Shown: in pieces, positions 17,564-25,704 of the stretch
How the letters are laid out: the number at the start of each line of letters is the position of its first letter
How positions within the stretch are numbered: position 1 is the stretch's first letter
Assembly (NCBI RefSeq): GCF_028898845.1
Contig: NZ_CP118574.1
Location: 6,676,001-6,740,000 of the forward strand
Source of the DNA: Streptomyces sp. WZ-12
Lineage (GTDB): Bacteria > Actinomycetota > Actinomycetes > Streptomycetales > Streptomycetaceae
DNA length: 64,000 bases
Direction of reading: 5' to 3'
The notes under the pieces: model-generated
What the model saw: the letters and a program-made list of their open reading frames with translations, nothing else
Database searches by the model: none
Told to the model about the DNA's origin: nothing
Position numbers and translations under genes: made by a program

Positions 17564-17977
17564 TCATGACCCCGCCCCGCCCGGCCGGTAGGTGCCGAAG
17601 CTCCAGACGGTGCCCTCGGCGTCGCGCGCCAGATAGTCCCGGGAGCCGTACTCCTGGTCCGTCGGCGGCACCAGGATCTCCACCCCGGCCCGCCGGGCCC
17701 GCTCGCAGTGCGCGTCGGGATCGTCGACGACGACGTACACGCCGCTCGGTCCGGCGTCGCCCATCGCCTCGTCGAACGGGCCGCCGTGCCCCTTCGAACC
17801 GAGCATCACCACCCCGTCGCCGTGGGCGAGTTCGGCGTGCAGCACGGTGCCGTCCGCGCCGTCGTACCGCGCGGCGACGGTGAAGCCGAACGCCTCCGTC
17901 AACTGCCGGATGGCGCCCGGGGCGTCCCGGTAGAGCAGCGTGGGGAACATCCCCGAAGTGCCCGCCATGTCGATCAC
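17564..17977 (-). CDS. VOC family protein, PhnB/glyoxalase-like
   Basis: 137 residues from the GTG at 17977, which has AGAGG upstream; an ATG three codons inside is the alternative. The single VOC module reads FPTLLYRDAPGAIRQLTEAFGF, then LHAELAHGDGVVMLGSKG, GVYVVVDDPDAHCERARRAGVEIL and a C-terminal strand with DYLARDAEGTVWSFGTYRP. The pattern is the PhnB-like/extradiol dioxygenase superfamily, with His and Glu candidates for metal. Proteins of this size act as dimers on very varied substrates, including antibiotics. It is convergent with the unknown helical gene and divergent from the ABC-F gene. No substrate can be assigned. Confidence 0.85.
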   Translation of the reverse strand: MIDMAGTSGMFPTLLYRDAPGAIRQLTEAFGFTVAARYDGADGTVLHAELAHGDGVVMLGSKGHGGPFDEAMGDAGPSGVYVVVDDPDAHCERARRAGVEILVPPTDQEYGSRDYLARDAEGTVWSFGTYRPGGAGS

Positions 17978-18190
17978 CGCACCTCTCGCGTCGTCGGACG
18001 GCCCCGCGCCGCCCCAACTCCTGTGTCCTGCCTCACAGTCTGACGGCGGGGTCTGACAACGCAGGGAATCGACTTGCACCGGCCCGTTAGACTGCCTGCA
18101 TGGCAGTTCTCCTCTGGGTTCATTAGACGGCGTAGACCGCTCTCGGACCGTCCGTCCAACCCGCCGTCTTCCTGCCCTGGAGTTTTTCCC

Positions 18191-19789
<1,599 letters not shown>

Positions 19790-19814
19790 TCTCCGAGGTG
19801 CCGGTGCCGCCGGT

Positions 19815-19855
19815 TGGATCACGCCCGCTGGATCATTCGGCCCACGGGTGATCCA
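19815..19855. promoter_or_regulatory. Cluster of GATC boxes upstream of gbn
   Basis: TGGATCA occurs at 19815-19821 and 19829-19835 as direct repeats 14 bases apart, and its complement TGATCCA at 19849-19855. A further GATC sits at 20098, 42 bases before the gbn start. Gbn, encoded downstream, is described as a GATC-binding nucleoid protein, so this could be a binding cluster. It lies just after the ABC-F stop codon, about 285-325 bases from the gbn start. Confidence 0.4.
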
Positions 19856-19899
19856 TCATCTGAGTGAGAACGGCTCGTACACCGGCGAGCCTGCGACAT

Positions 19900-19926
19900 C
19901 CGGCCGGGCCCCGCGGGCCCGGCCGG
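19900..19926 (+). terminator. Terminator of the ABC-F gene
   Basis: CCGGCCGGGCCC (19900-19911) pairs with GGGCCCGGCCGG (19915-19926) around a 3-base loop and is followed by CATCTTTT, a rare T-tract for this genome. The remainder of the 350-base gap up to 20139 holds no gene; the gbn promoter must lie after 19935. Confidence 0.75.
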
Positions 19927-20139
19927 CATCTTTTCTACGGCACACCACCTGACCTGGCACTTTTCGGGCACCCTGGGGTGCGCGCGAGTTCCGGGGTGCG
20001 CGGCGGCGGCAACGCGGACCGCGCCGGCCGCCCGCGGCACGGCAAAGGATGTCTCACATACCTTGCGGAATGGGTGGCCAGGAAGCCGGGGAGGGGTGAT
20101 CATGAGAGTCCAGAGCGCACTTCCCACGAGGAGGCACGG

Positions 20140-20361
20140 GTGGCCGAGACTCTGAAGAAGGGCAGCCGGGTAACCGGCGCTGCGCGCGAAAAGCTCGCGG
20201 CAGACCTGAAGAAGAAATACGACGCCGGAGCGAGCATCCGGGCGCTGGCCGAGGAAACCGGCCGCTCCTACGGATTCGTGCACCGGATGCTCAGCGAATC
20301 CGGTGTGGTCCTGCGCGGTCGCGGCGGAGCCACGAGGGGCAAGAAGGCCGCCTCGGTCTGA
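20140..20361 (+). CDS. gbn: GATC-binding nucleoid-associated protein Gbn
   Basis: 73 residues from a GTG that follows GAGGAG by five bases. The whole protein is one basic helix-turn-helix: a charged N-terminus (MAETLKKGSRVTG), helices over AREKLAADLKKKYDAGAS, the core IRALAEETGRSYGFVHRMLSESG, and a basic tail (RGRGGATRGKKAASV). It matches the small highly expressed Streptomyces protein SCO1839, named Gbn for its GATC preference, which bends DNA and affects the timing of development and antibiotic production. The size and the SYGFVHRML recognition helix are as I remember for that family. Confidence 0.88.
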   Translation: MAETLKKGSRVTGAAREKLAADLKKKYDAGASIRALAEETGRSYGFVHRMLSESGVVLRGRGGATRGKKAASV

Positions 20362-20474
20362 GGGCCGCGGCTCCGGGTGCATGCGGTGCCCCCGGCCGTC
20401 CGAGTAGTCGGCCGGGAGGTTACCGTTCAGTCACTTACGCACGCAGGTGCGGTGGCTGACTCGGAGGCGCCCTC

Positions 20475-21254
20475 ATGACTCTGCTCGACAAGCACGGTGT
20501 GCGGCTCACCGTGGACGACGCGATCGCCACGGTGACCCTCGCCAACGCGGCAAAGCGCAACGCACAGAGCCCCGCCATGTGGCGGGCGCTGGCCGAGGCG
20601 GGCTCGCTGCTGCCGGGGAGCGTCCGGATCGTGGTCCTGCGCGGGGAGGGCAAGTCCTTCTCCGCGGGGCTGGACCGGCAGGCGTTCACGCCCGAAGGGT
20701 TCGACGGCGAGCCGTCGTTCCTGGACCTGGCACGCGATACGGACGAGGCGTTGGACGCCACGATCGCCGAGTACCAGGAAGCGTTCACCTGGTGGCGGCG
20801 GACCGACCTGGTGTCCATCGCCGCCGTCCAGGGGCACGCCATCGGCGCGGGCTTCCAACTCGCCCTCGCCTGCGACCTGCGGGTCGCCGCCCAGGACGCG
20901 CAGTTCGCCATGCGCGAGACCAGCCTCGGCCTGGTTCCCGACCTGACCGGCACCCACCCCCTGGTGGGGCTGGTCGGCTACGCCCGGGCGCTGGAGATCT
21001 GCGCCACCGGGCGCTTCGTGCACGCCGACGAGGCCGGCCGGATCGGCCTGGCCAACGTCGTGGTGCCCGGCGATGAACTCGACGGCGCGGTGGCCGACTT
21101 GGCCGCCGCGCTGCTCGCCGCGCCCCGGGACGCCGTCATCGAGACCAAGGCCCTGTTGGCCGGCGCCGCGGGCCGCAGCTACGAGGAGCAGCGCCGCGCC
21201 GAGCGGGCCGCCCAGGCGCGCCGGCTGCGGGACCTGGCCGGCGCGGGGGACTGA
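20475..21254 (+). CDS. Enoyl-CoA hydratase/isomerase family protein
   Basis: 259 residues of the crotonase fold. The two oxyanion-hole strands are recognisable: GEGKSFSAGLDRQAFTPE (about 59-76) and IAAVQGHAIGAGFQLALACDLRVA (about 115-138), followed by ETSLGLVPDLTGTHPLVGLVGYARALEICATGR, a typical trimer-forming region. In hydratases two Glu residues are needed; here the segment after GAGFQLALACD lacks an obvious second Glu at the classical place, so isomerase or another crotonase reaction is possible. The gene begins 113 bases after gbn and is convergent with the Asp23-like gene at 21264. Confidence 0.88.
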   Translation: MTLLDKHGVRLTVDDAIATVTLANAAKRNAQSPAMWRALAEAGSLLPGSVRIVVLRGEGKSFSAGLDRQAFTPEGFDGEPSFLDLARDTDEALDATIAEYQEAFTWWRRTDLVSIAAVQGHAIGAGFQLALACDLRVAAQDAQFAMRETSLGLVPDLTGTHPLVGLVGYARALEICATGRFVHADEAGRIGLANVVVPGDELDGAVADLAAALLAAPRDAVIETKALLAGAAGRSYEEQRRAERAAQARRLRDLAGAGD

Positions 21255-21263
21255 CCGCCGACG

Positions 21264-22028
21264 TCAGCGGTACCGGACCGCGGTGATCAGCACGGCCGCG
21301 GTCTCCGGTGCCGGTGGTGGGCCGGTCACCGCCCGGCGGACGGCGCGCGCGACGTCCAGGGGGCGGTGACCGGCGGCGGTCGCCAGTTGGATGAGTACGT
21401 GCGTCCCGTCGTCGGTGCGCGCCACCGGGCGGGAGCGGCCGGCCAGGGCGGGGGCGAGCCGGGCCACCCCGGGGACGGCGAGGATCCGGGCGGCGAGGTC
21501 GTCCGGGTCGGTCGGGGCCTGCGGGCCGGGGGGCGTGCCTCGGTCCGGGGCCCCGGTTTCTGCTCCGGCGCACGGAACTGCCGCTTCCGTGGCGCCCGGT
21601 GAGGCTTCGTCCCGTGGTGCGTCCGCGGCCGGCTCGTCCAGTAGGTCGGTGATCCGGAGGTCCACGGCGGTCAGGCGGAGCCCGAGGTCGTGCTCCGCCG
21701 CGGTCAGCAGCGCCGTCCGCAGGCGGGCGGCGAGCGGGGGCAGAGGGCGGTCCGGCGGCGCGGTGACGTCCGCCGTGAGGCGCAGCGGGCCCGGTGGCAG
21801 GGCGCTGGGCGGTGGCGGGACGGTCGGCGCGGGGGCGTCGTCCGGGGCGTCCAGGGTGAGCCGTAGCGCGCCCAGGCGGATGTCGGGCGGGGTGCCGGGG
21901 GAGCGCAACAGGGCGGTGCGGGCGGCGCGTTCGGAGATCCAGGCACCGTCCGCCGGGCCGCCGAGCGGGAGGACCCGGCCGAGGCCGAGCTGTGCCCGCA
22001 CCGCGCGTGCCAGGTCGTTCGCGGCCAC
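21264..22028 (-). CDS. Asp23-related Streptomyces protein (P10-like annotation)
   Basis: 254 residues from the GTG at 22028, chosen because AAGAGG lies seven bases upstream. The N-terminal part (GRVLPLGGPADGAWISERAARTALL) and the segment LRLTADVTAPPDRPLPPLAARLRTALLTAAEHDLGLRLTAVDLRITDLLDE resemble an Asp23/Gls24-type module: a strand, a helix containing LR, then a strand with VDLRI. A second such module seems to follow a low-complexity linker, from DLAARILAVPGVARLAP to AVLITAVRYR. It is divergent from the Asp23/AmaP cluster and probably belongs to it functionally. Databases often name it after nucleopolyhedrovirus P10, which says nothing about function. Confidence 0.72.
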   Translation of the reverse strand: MAANDLARAVRAQLGLGRVLPLGGPADGAWISERAARTALLRSPGTPPDIRLGALRLTLDAPDDAPAPTVPPPPSALPPGPLRLTADVTAPPDRPLPPLAARLRTALLTAAEHDLGLRLTAVDLRITDLLDEPAADAPRDEASPGATEAAVPCAGAETGAPDRGTPPGPQAPTDPDDLAARILAVPGVARLAPALAGRSRPVARTDDGTHVLIQLATAAGHRPLDVARAVRRAVTGPPPAPETAAVLITAVRYR

Positions 22029-22170
22029 CGCTTCACCTCTTTTCCCGGGCCCGTTCCGGGCCACCTCCCCAGCCTGCCGCAGCCCGTCCGCCCTGGCAGG
22101 CCGGGCACTCCGCTGCCCCGTCCCCGGGGCGCGCCCCGTCCTCCGCCCCTACTGTGGGGAGCGCCAAGAG

Positions 22171-22260
22171 CGGGATAAATGGGGCGAATGGGGTGAGTGG
22201 TGTGGATCGGGTGAGTGGGATGGGTGGGGTGGTTGGCGTGAGGGGGAGAGGGGGTGGGGG
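22171..22260 (+). other. G-rich, C-poor leader before the Asp23 gene
   Basis: Over about 90 bases the plus strand is almost free of C and contains repeated GGG, GGGG and GGGGG tracts separated by one to seven bases, such as GGGATGGGTGGGG. The block ends at the start codon of the Asp23 gene. Such tracts can fold as a G-quadruplex in the non-template DNA strand or in the mRNA leader. The same tracts overlap any Shine-Dalgarno sequence, so translation may be affected. Confidence 0.6.
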
Positions 22261-22262
22261 CG

Positions 22263-22724
22263 ATGGCTGAGGACGAGTCGGGCGCGGAGGCGGTGAAGCC
22301 GCCGGTGAAGCGGGGCGGGGGCGCCCCCGCGACCCGCGGGCGGACCACCATCGCCGACGGCGTCGTGGAGAAGATCGCCGGGCTCGCGGCCCGCGACGTG
22401 GTGGGCGTCCACGCGATGGGCAGCGGGTTCGCCCGGACGCTCGGCGCGGTGCGCGACCGGGTGCCCGGCGGCGGACGGGCGGCCACCGCGACGCGCGGGG
22501 TGAAGGCCGAGGTCGGCGAGGTGCAGACCGCGCTGGATCTGGAGATCGTGGTCGACTACGGGGTCGCCATCGCGGAGGTGGCCCTGGCCGTCCGGGAGAA
22601 CGTGATCTCCGCGGTGGAGCGGATGACCGGCCTGGAGGTCGTCGAGGTCAACATCGCGGTGAGCGATGTGAAGTTGCCCGACGAGGACGACGAGGACGAG
22701 GAAGCGGAGCCGCGGCTCCAGTGA
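22263..22724 (+). CDS. Asp23/Gls24 family envelope stress response protein
   Basis: 153 residues from the ATG at 22263; a GTG at 22254 is possible. After a basic disordered start, the Asp23 domain is clear: RTTIADGVVEKIAGLAARDVVGVHAMGSG, then the second half with LDLEIVVDYGVAIAEVALAVRENVISAVERMTGLEVVEVNIAVSDVKLP in outline. The protein ends in an acidic tail (DEDDEDEEAEPR). In firmicutes Asp23 is held at the membrane by AmaP and responds to wall stress; a gene for an AmaP-like protein lies four genes downstream. It starts a five-gene run with close spacing. Confidence 0.9.
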   Translation: MAEDESGAEAVKPPVKRGGGAPATRGRTTIADGVVEKIAGLAARDVVGVHAMGSGFARTLGAVRDRVPGGGRAATATRGVKAEVGEVQTALDLEIVVDYGVAIAEVALAVRENVISAVERMTGLEVVEVNIAVSDVKLPDEDDEDEEAEPRLQ

Positions 22725-22760
22725 CCGGGCCGGCCGGAGCGGCAAGCGAAGGAGCGCACG

Positions 22761-22958
22761 ATGAGCATGGCCGTGATCGGCCTGGTGGCCGGGATGGCGC
22801 TGGGCTTCGCCGGGTACTTCGGCGGGTTCGGGGCGTTCATCCTGGTCGCGGCGCTGGGCGTGGTGGGGTTCGTGGCCGGCAGGTTCCTCGACGGGGACCT
22901 GGAGGCCGGGGAGTTCTTCCGCACCCGGACCGGCGACCGCGACGACCGGCGGCGGTGA
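22761..22958 (+). CDS. Small membrane protein, DUF2273-like
   Basis: 65 residues. AAGGAG lies eight bases before the ATG. One long hydrophobic hairpin or two short helices (MAVIGLVAGMALGFAGYFGGFGAFILVAALGVVGFVAG) are followed by the charged tail RFLDGDLEAGEFFRTRTGDRDDRRR. DUF2273-type small proteins sit between Asp23 and AmaP genes in many Gram-positive bacteria, which fits this place. It may help anchor Asp23 proteins at the membrane. Confidence 0.82.
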   Translation: MSMAVIGLVAGMALGFAGYFGGFGAFILVAALGVVGFVAGRFLDGDLEAGEFFRTRTGDRDDRRR

Positions 22959-22965
22959 GCGGCGG

Positions 22966-23358
22966 ATGGCGACGGTGACCGGGCCCGCCGCTGCCACCGA
23001 CGTGCCGGCCGGCGAGCGCGGTGAGACCAGGGTCGCGGACCGGGTGGTCGCCAAGATCGCGGCGCGGGCGGCCCGGGAGGCGCTGCGCGCGGCGTCCCCC
23101 GGTGCGCCCACCGACGCCCACGCCACGGTGACGGTGGCCCGCCGCGAGGTCCATCCGCCGTTCGGCGAGGCCCGGTTGCGGATCGCCGTGGAGCTGGCCT
23201 ATCCCACCCCGATCGGCGCGCGGTGCGGCCAGGTGCGTCGTCAAGTGACCGAGCGGGTAAGCGCGTTGGCGGGGATGGTCGTCACCGAGGTGGCGGTACA
23301 GGTGGAGCGGTTGAACTCGCCGCTGTTGGTGGACCGGGGGCGGGAGCGGGTGCGATGA
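22966..23358 (+). CDS. Second Asp23-like protein
   Basis: 130 residues. TRVADRVVAKIAARAAREALRAA corresponds to the first Asp23 helix, and the later strands and helix are ATVTVARREVHPPFGEARLRIAVELAYPTPIGARCGQVRRQVTERVSALAGMVVTEVAVQVERL in outline. It is more divergent than the first copy and lacks the acidic tail. It begins seven bases after the small membrane gene and overlaps the DUF6286 gene by four bases (ATGA), so the three are surely one translational unit. Confidence 0.85.
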   Translation: MATVTGPAAATDVPAGERGETRVADRVVAKIAARAAREALRAASPGAPTDAHATVTVARREVHPPFGEARLRIAVELAYPTPIGARCGQVRRQVTERVSALAGMVVTEVAVQVERLNSPLLVDRGRERVR

Positions 23359-24002
23359 GCGCGGGGCGGGGCGGGGTCGGGGCCCGTCAACCGGGCCGTC
23401 CCGAGGGCGGGTTGGCGGTCGGGCCGGGCGTCGTGGATCCCGGCCTGGTCCACGCCGATCGGCGCGCGGGGCGCTTCTGGTCGGCCCGGCGGGTGCCGGC
23501 GGCGCTGGTCGCGCTGGTCCTGCTGGGCGCCACCGGTTTGCTCCTCTACGACGTGGCCGCGGTGCGGGCCGGCCGCACCGCGATGGCCTGGCGCCGGCGG
23601 CTGGCGCACGAACTGGCCACCCGGCACCTGGACGACCCCTGGGTGTTGGGGGGCGCGGCGGCCGCGGTGGTCCTCGGGATCTGGCTGCTCGCGCTGGCCG
23701 GCACGCCGGGGCTGCGGGCGGTGCTGCCGATGCGGCGGGCCACCCCCGGCATCCGGGCCGGGCTCGACCGGCCGGCCGCCGCGCTGGTGCTGCGCGACCG
23801 GGCCATGGAGGTCTCCGGCGTGCAGTCCGTGCGGATGACCGTCAGCCGCCACCGGGCGCGGGCCCAGGCCGTGGTGCACTTCAGGGAGTTGGACGAGGTC
23901 CGCGGCGACCTCACCACGGCGCTCGGCGACGGACTGCGGCAACTCGGCCTGCCGCACCGGCTACGGCTGTCCGTCGACGTCCGGCGCCCCCGGAGGAGGT
24001 GA
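23355..24002 (+). CDS. DUF6286 membrane protein
   Basis: 215 residues from an ATG that overlaps the previous stop. Two membrane helices are seen: VPAALVALVLLGATGLLLYDVAAV (about 35-58) and WVLGGAAAAVVLGIWLLALAG (about 88-108). The C-terminal 90 residues form a soluble domain (ALVLRDRAMEVSGVQSVRMTVSRHRARAQAVVHFRE), beta-alpha-beta in character and similar in layout to the AmaP/Asp23 type domain. The helix pair plus soluble domain fits a membrane anchor for the Asp23-like proteins encoded next to it. Confidence 0.82.
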   Translation: MSAGRGGVGARQPGRPEGGLAVGPGVVDPGLVHADRRAGRFWSARRVPAALVALVLLGATGLLLYDVAAVRAGRTAMAWRRRLAHELATRHLDDPWVLGGAAAAVVLGIWLLALAGTPGLRAVLPMRRATPGIRAGLDRPAAALVLRDRAMEVSGVQSVRMTVSRHRARAQAVVHFRELDEVRGDLTTALGDGLRQLGLPHRLRLSVDVRRPRRR

Positions 24003-24009
24003 GGGCGCG

Positions 24010-24615
24010 ATGCGCACCGTTCACGCCACGGTCAACCGGGTGTTGCTCGGGCTGGTCGGGCTGCTGCTGCTCGGCGGCGGCGCCCTGGCGCTGCTGGGCG
24101 GCCTGGACCTGCCGGCGCGTTGGCACCTCGCGCTGCCCGCCGGCTGGCCCTGGGCCCGCCCGGACGCGGTCCCGCTCCCGGCGGGTGACCGCACCCGGTT
24201 CACCGACCGCGGCTGGTGGTGGCCGTCGGTCATCGCCGCGCTGGTCGCGTTGGTGCTGTTGCTGCTGTGGTGGCTGTTGGCCCAACTCCGGCGGCGTCGG
24301 CTCGGTTCGCTGCTGGTCGACACCGGGGACGGGGAGGGCGCGGTGGTGCGGGGGCGGGCCCTGGAGGCGGCGCTGGCGGCCGAGGCGGCGGCGGTGGACG
24401 GCGTCGACCGGGCGGCCGTCGTGCTGACCGGCCGTCGCATGGCGCCGCGGGCGCACGCCCTGGTGGTCCTCGCCCCGCACGCCGACCCCGGGATCGTGGT
24501 GCTCCGGCTGTCCGAAGGGGCGGTGGCCCACGCCCGTGACTCGGCCGGCCTGGAACGGCTACCGACGGAGGTCCGGCTGCGGGCGGTCCGCCACCGGGCG
24601 GAACGGGTCAGCTAG
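24010..24615 (+). CDS. amaP: Alkaline shock membrane anchor AmaP-like protein
   Basis: 201 residues. Two membrane helices: VLLGLVGLLLLGGGALALLGGL (about 9-30) and WWPSVIAALVALVLLLLWWLLAQL (about 70-93), separated by an external loop that includes the AmaP-like segment RDRTRFTDRGWWW in outline. A soluble C-terminal domain (GRALEAALAAEAAAVDGVDRAAVVLTGRRMAPRAHALVVLAPHADPG) follows. AmaP tethers Asp23 to the membrane in Staphylococcus; the same topology and neighbours suggest the same job here. It ends the run. Confidence 0.85.
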   Translation: MRTVHATVNRVLLGLVGLLLLGGGALALLGGLDLPARWHLALPAGWPWARPDAVPLPAGDRTRFTDRGWWWPSVIAALVALVLLLLWWLLAQLRRRRLGSLLVDTGDGEGAVVRGRALEAALAAEAAAVDGVDRAAVVLTGRRMAPRAHALVVLAPHADPGIVVLRLSEGAVAHARDSAGLERLPTEVRLRAVRHRAERVS

Positions 24616-24874
24616 GGCGGGTGGGGTGCACGGGGCGTGCGGTTTCCTGCCCGTCTGCCCGTCTGCCCGCCTGTGCGGCCCTCGTCGGTCTGCGGGCCTC
24701 CTCGCGGACCGGCCGTGGTCTCCCGGGGCGTAGCGCCGTCCGGTGACCGCCGGGAGGCGCCGACGGCCGGCAGCCTCACGGGAGTTGGGCAGCGGCGGCG
24801 GGTCGCACGGGCCGGGTGCAGGGACTCTCGCGGGAGCCGAGCGGAGAGGGTCTGCCGCGGAAGTGGAGCGAACT

Positions 24875-24910
24875 CGCCCCGGCCGGGCGTCAGTTGCGTC
24901 GGCCGGGGCG
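24875..24910. terminator. Terminator between AmaP and SDR genes
   Basis: CGCCCCGGCCG (24875-24885) pairs perfectly with CGGCCGGGGCG (24900-24910). It lies in the 329-base gap between two convergent genes, close to the end of the minus-strand SDR gene at 24945. I see no gene in the rest of the gap (24616-24874), only GC-rich sequence with repeated GTCTGCCC. Confidence 0.6.
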
Positions 24911-24944
24911 GCGGCGTGGTGACGCGAACGCCACCGGGTGGGTC

Positions 24945-25700
24945 TCAGAAGCCGCGGCGGGCCCCGCCGTTCACCGGGACCATCACGCCCGTCACGTAGG
25001 ACGCGGCGGGGGAGAGCAGGAAGGCGGCGGTGCGGCCGAACTCCGCCGGGTCGCCGTAGCGGCGCAGCGGGATGGCGGCGCAGTTGCGGGTGCGGGAGCC
25101 CTCGGGGTCGCCGGAGGCCGCGTCGATCTGGGCCATCCGGTCGGTGGCGATCCGGCCGGGCAGGACGCCGACGACGCGGATGCCGCGCGGACCCAACTCG
25201 TCGGCGAGGGACTTGGCGAAGCCGGCGAGGCCCGGGCGCAGGCCGTTGGAGATGGTGAGCCCGGCGATCGGCTCGTGCACCGAGCTGGAGAGCACGAAGC
25301 CGATGACGCCGCCCTCGCCCAGCTCCGCGGCGACGGTGCGGGCGAGCCGGACCGCGCCGAGGAAGACCGTCTCGAAGGCCGTCCGCCACTGCTCGTCGGT
25401 GGTGTCGTCGGTGGTGCCGGGCGGCGGGCCGCCCACGCTGATGAGGACGCCGTCGAGCCGCCCGAAGCGCTCCCGGGCGGCCGCCACCAGGCGGGCCGGC
25501 GCGTCCGGGTCGGCGTTGTCGGCGGCGACCCCCAGGGCCCGCTCGCCCAGAGAGGCGGCGGCCTCGGTGGCGGCTTCCTCGGTGCGTCCGGTGAGCACGA
25601 CGTTGGCGCCGTCGGCGACCAGTTCGCGGGCGGTGGCGAGGCCCAGGCCCCGGGTGGCGCCGGTGAGGAGATACGTCCGGTCGGTGAGTCCAAGATCCAT
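24945..25700 (-). CDS. Short-chain dehydrogenase/reductase
   Basis: 251-residue classical SDR. TGATRGLG near 14-21 binds the dinucleotide, VGGPP stands in place of the more usual NAG at about 92-96, and the catalytic region contains SSSVHEPIAGLTISNGLRPGLAGFAKSLA. The usual YxxxK reads ISNGL... here, so the active-site Tyr appears to be replaced; this is a feature of the 3-oxoacyl reductase-like subgroup that databases call SDR oxidoreductase without further name. The end has VNGGARRGF. Substrate unknown. It ends four bases after the start side of the GH15 gene's stop, and both are on the minus strand, so they may share a transcript. Confidence 0.85.
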   Translation of the reverse strand: MDLGLTDRTYLLTGATRGLGLATARELVADGANVVLTGRTEEAATEAAASLGERALGVAADNADPDAPARLVAAARERFGRLDGVLISVGGPPPGTTDDTTDEQWRTAFETVFLGAVRLARTVAAELGEGGVIGFVLSSSVHEPIAGLTISNGLRPGLAGFAKSLADELGPRGIRVVGVLPGRIATDRMAQIDAASGDPEGSRTRNCAAIPLRRYGDPAEFGRTAAFLLSPAASYVTGVMVPVNGGARRGF

Positions 25701-25704
25701 GGCC

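Noticed and set aside
14511..18017. A 1168-codon open frame on the minus strand
   Set aside because: It runs antisense to the aldolase, hydrolase and helical protein genes and has no recognisable domain; long antisense frames are normal in DNA of this GC content.
24616..24944. A gene in the gap after amaP
   Set aside because: Open frames there are Arg/Pro-rich and share no known motif or ribosome site; only a terminator is convincing.
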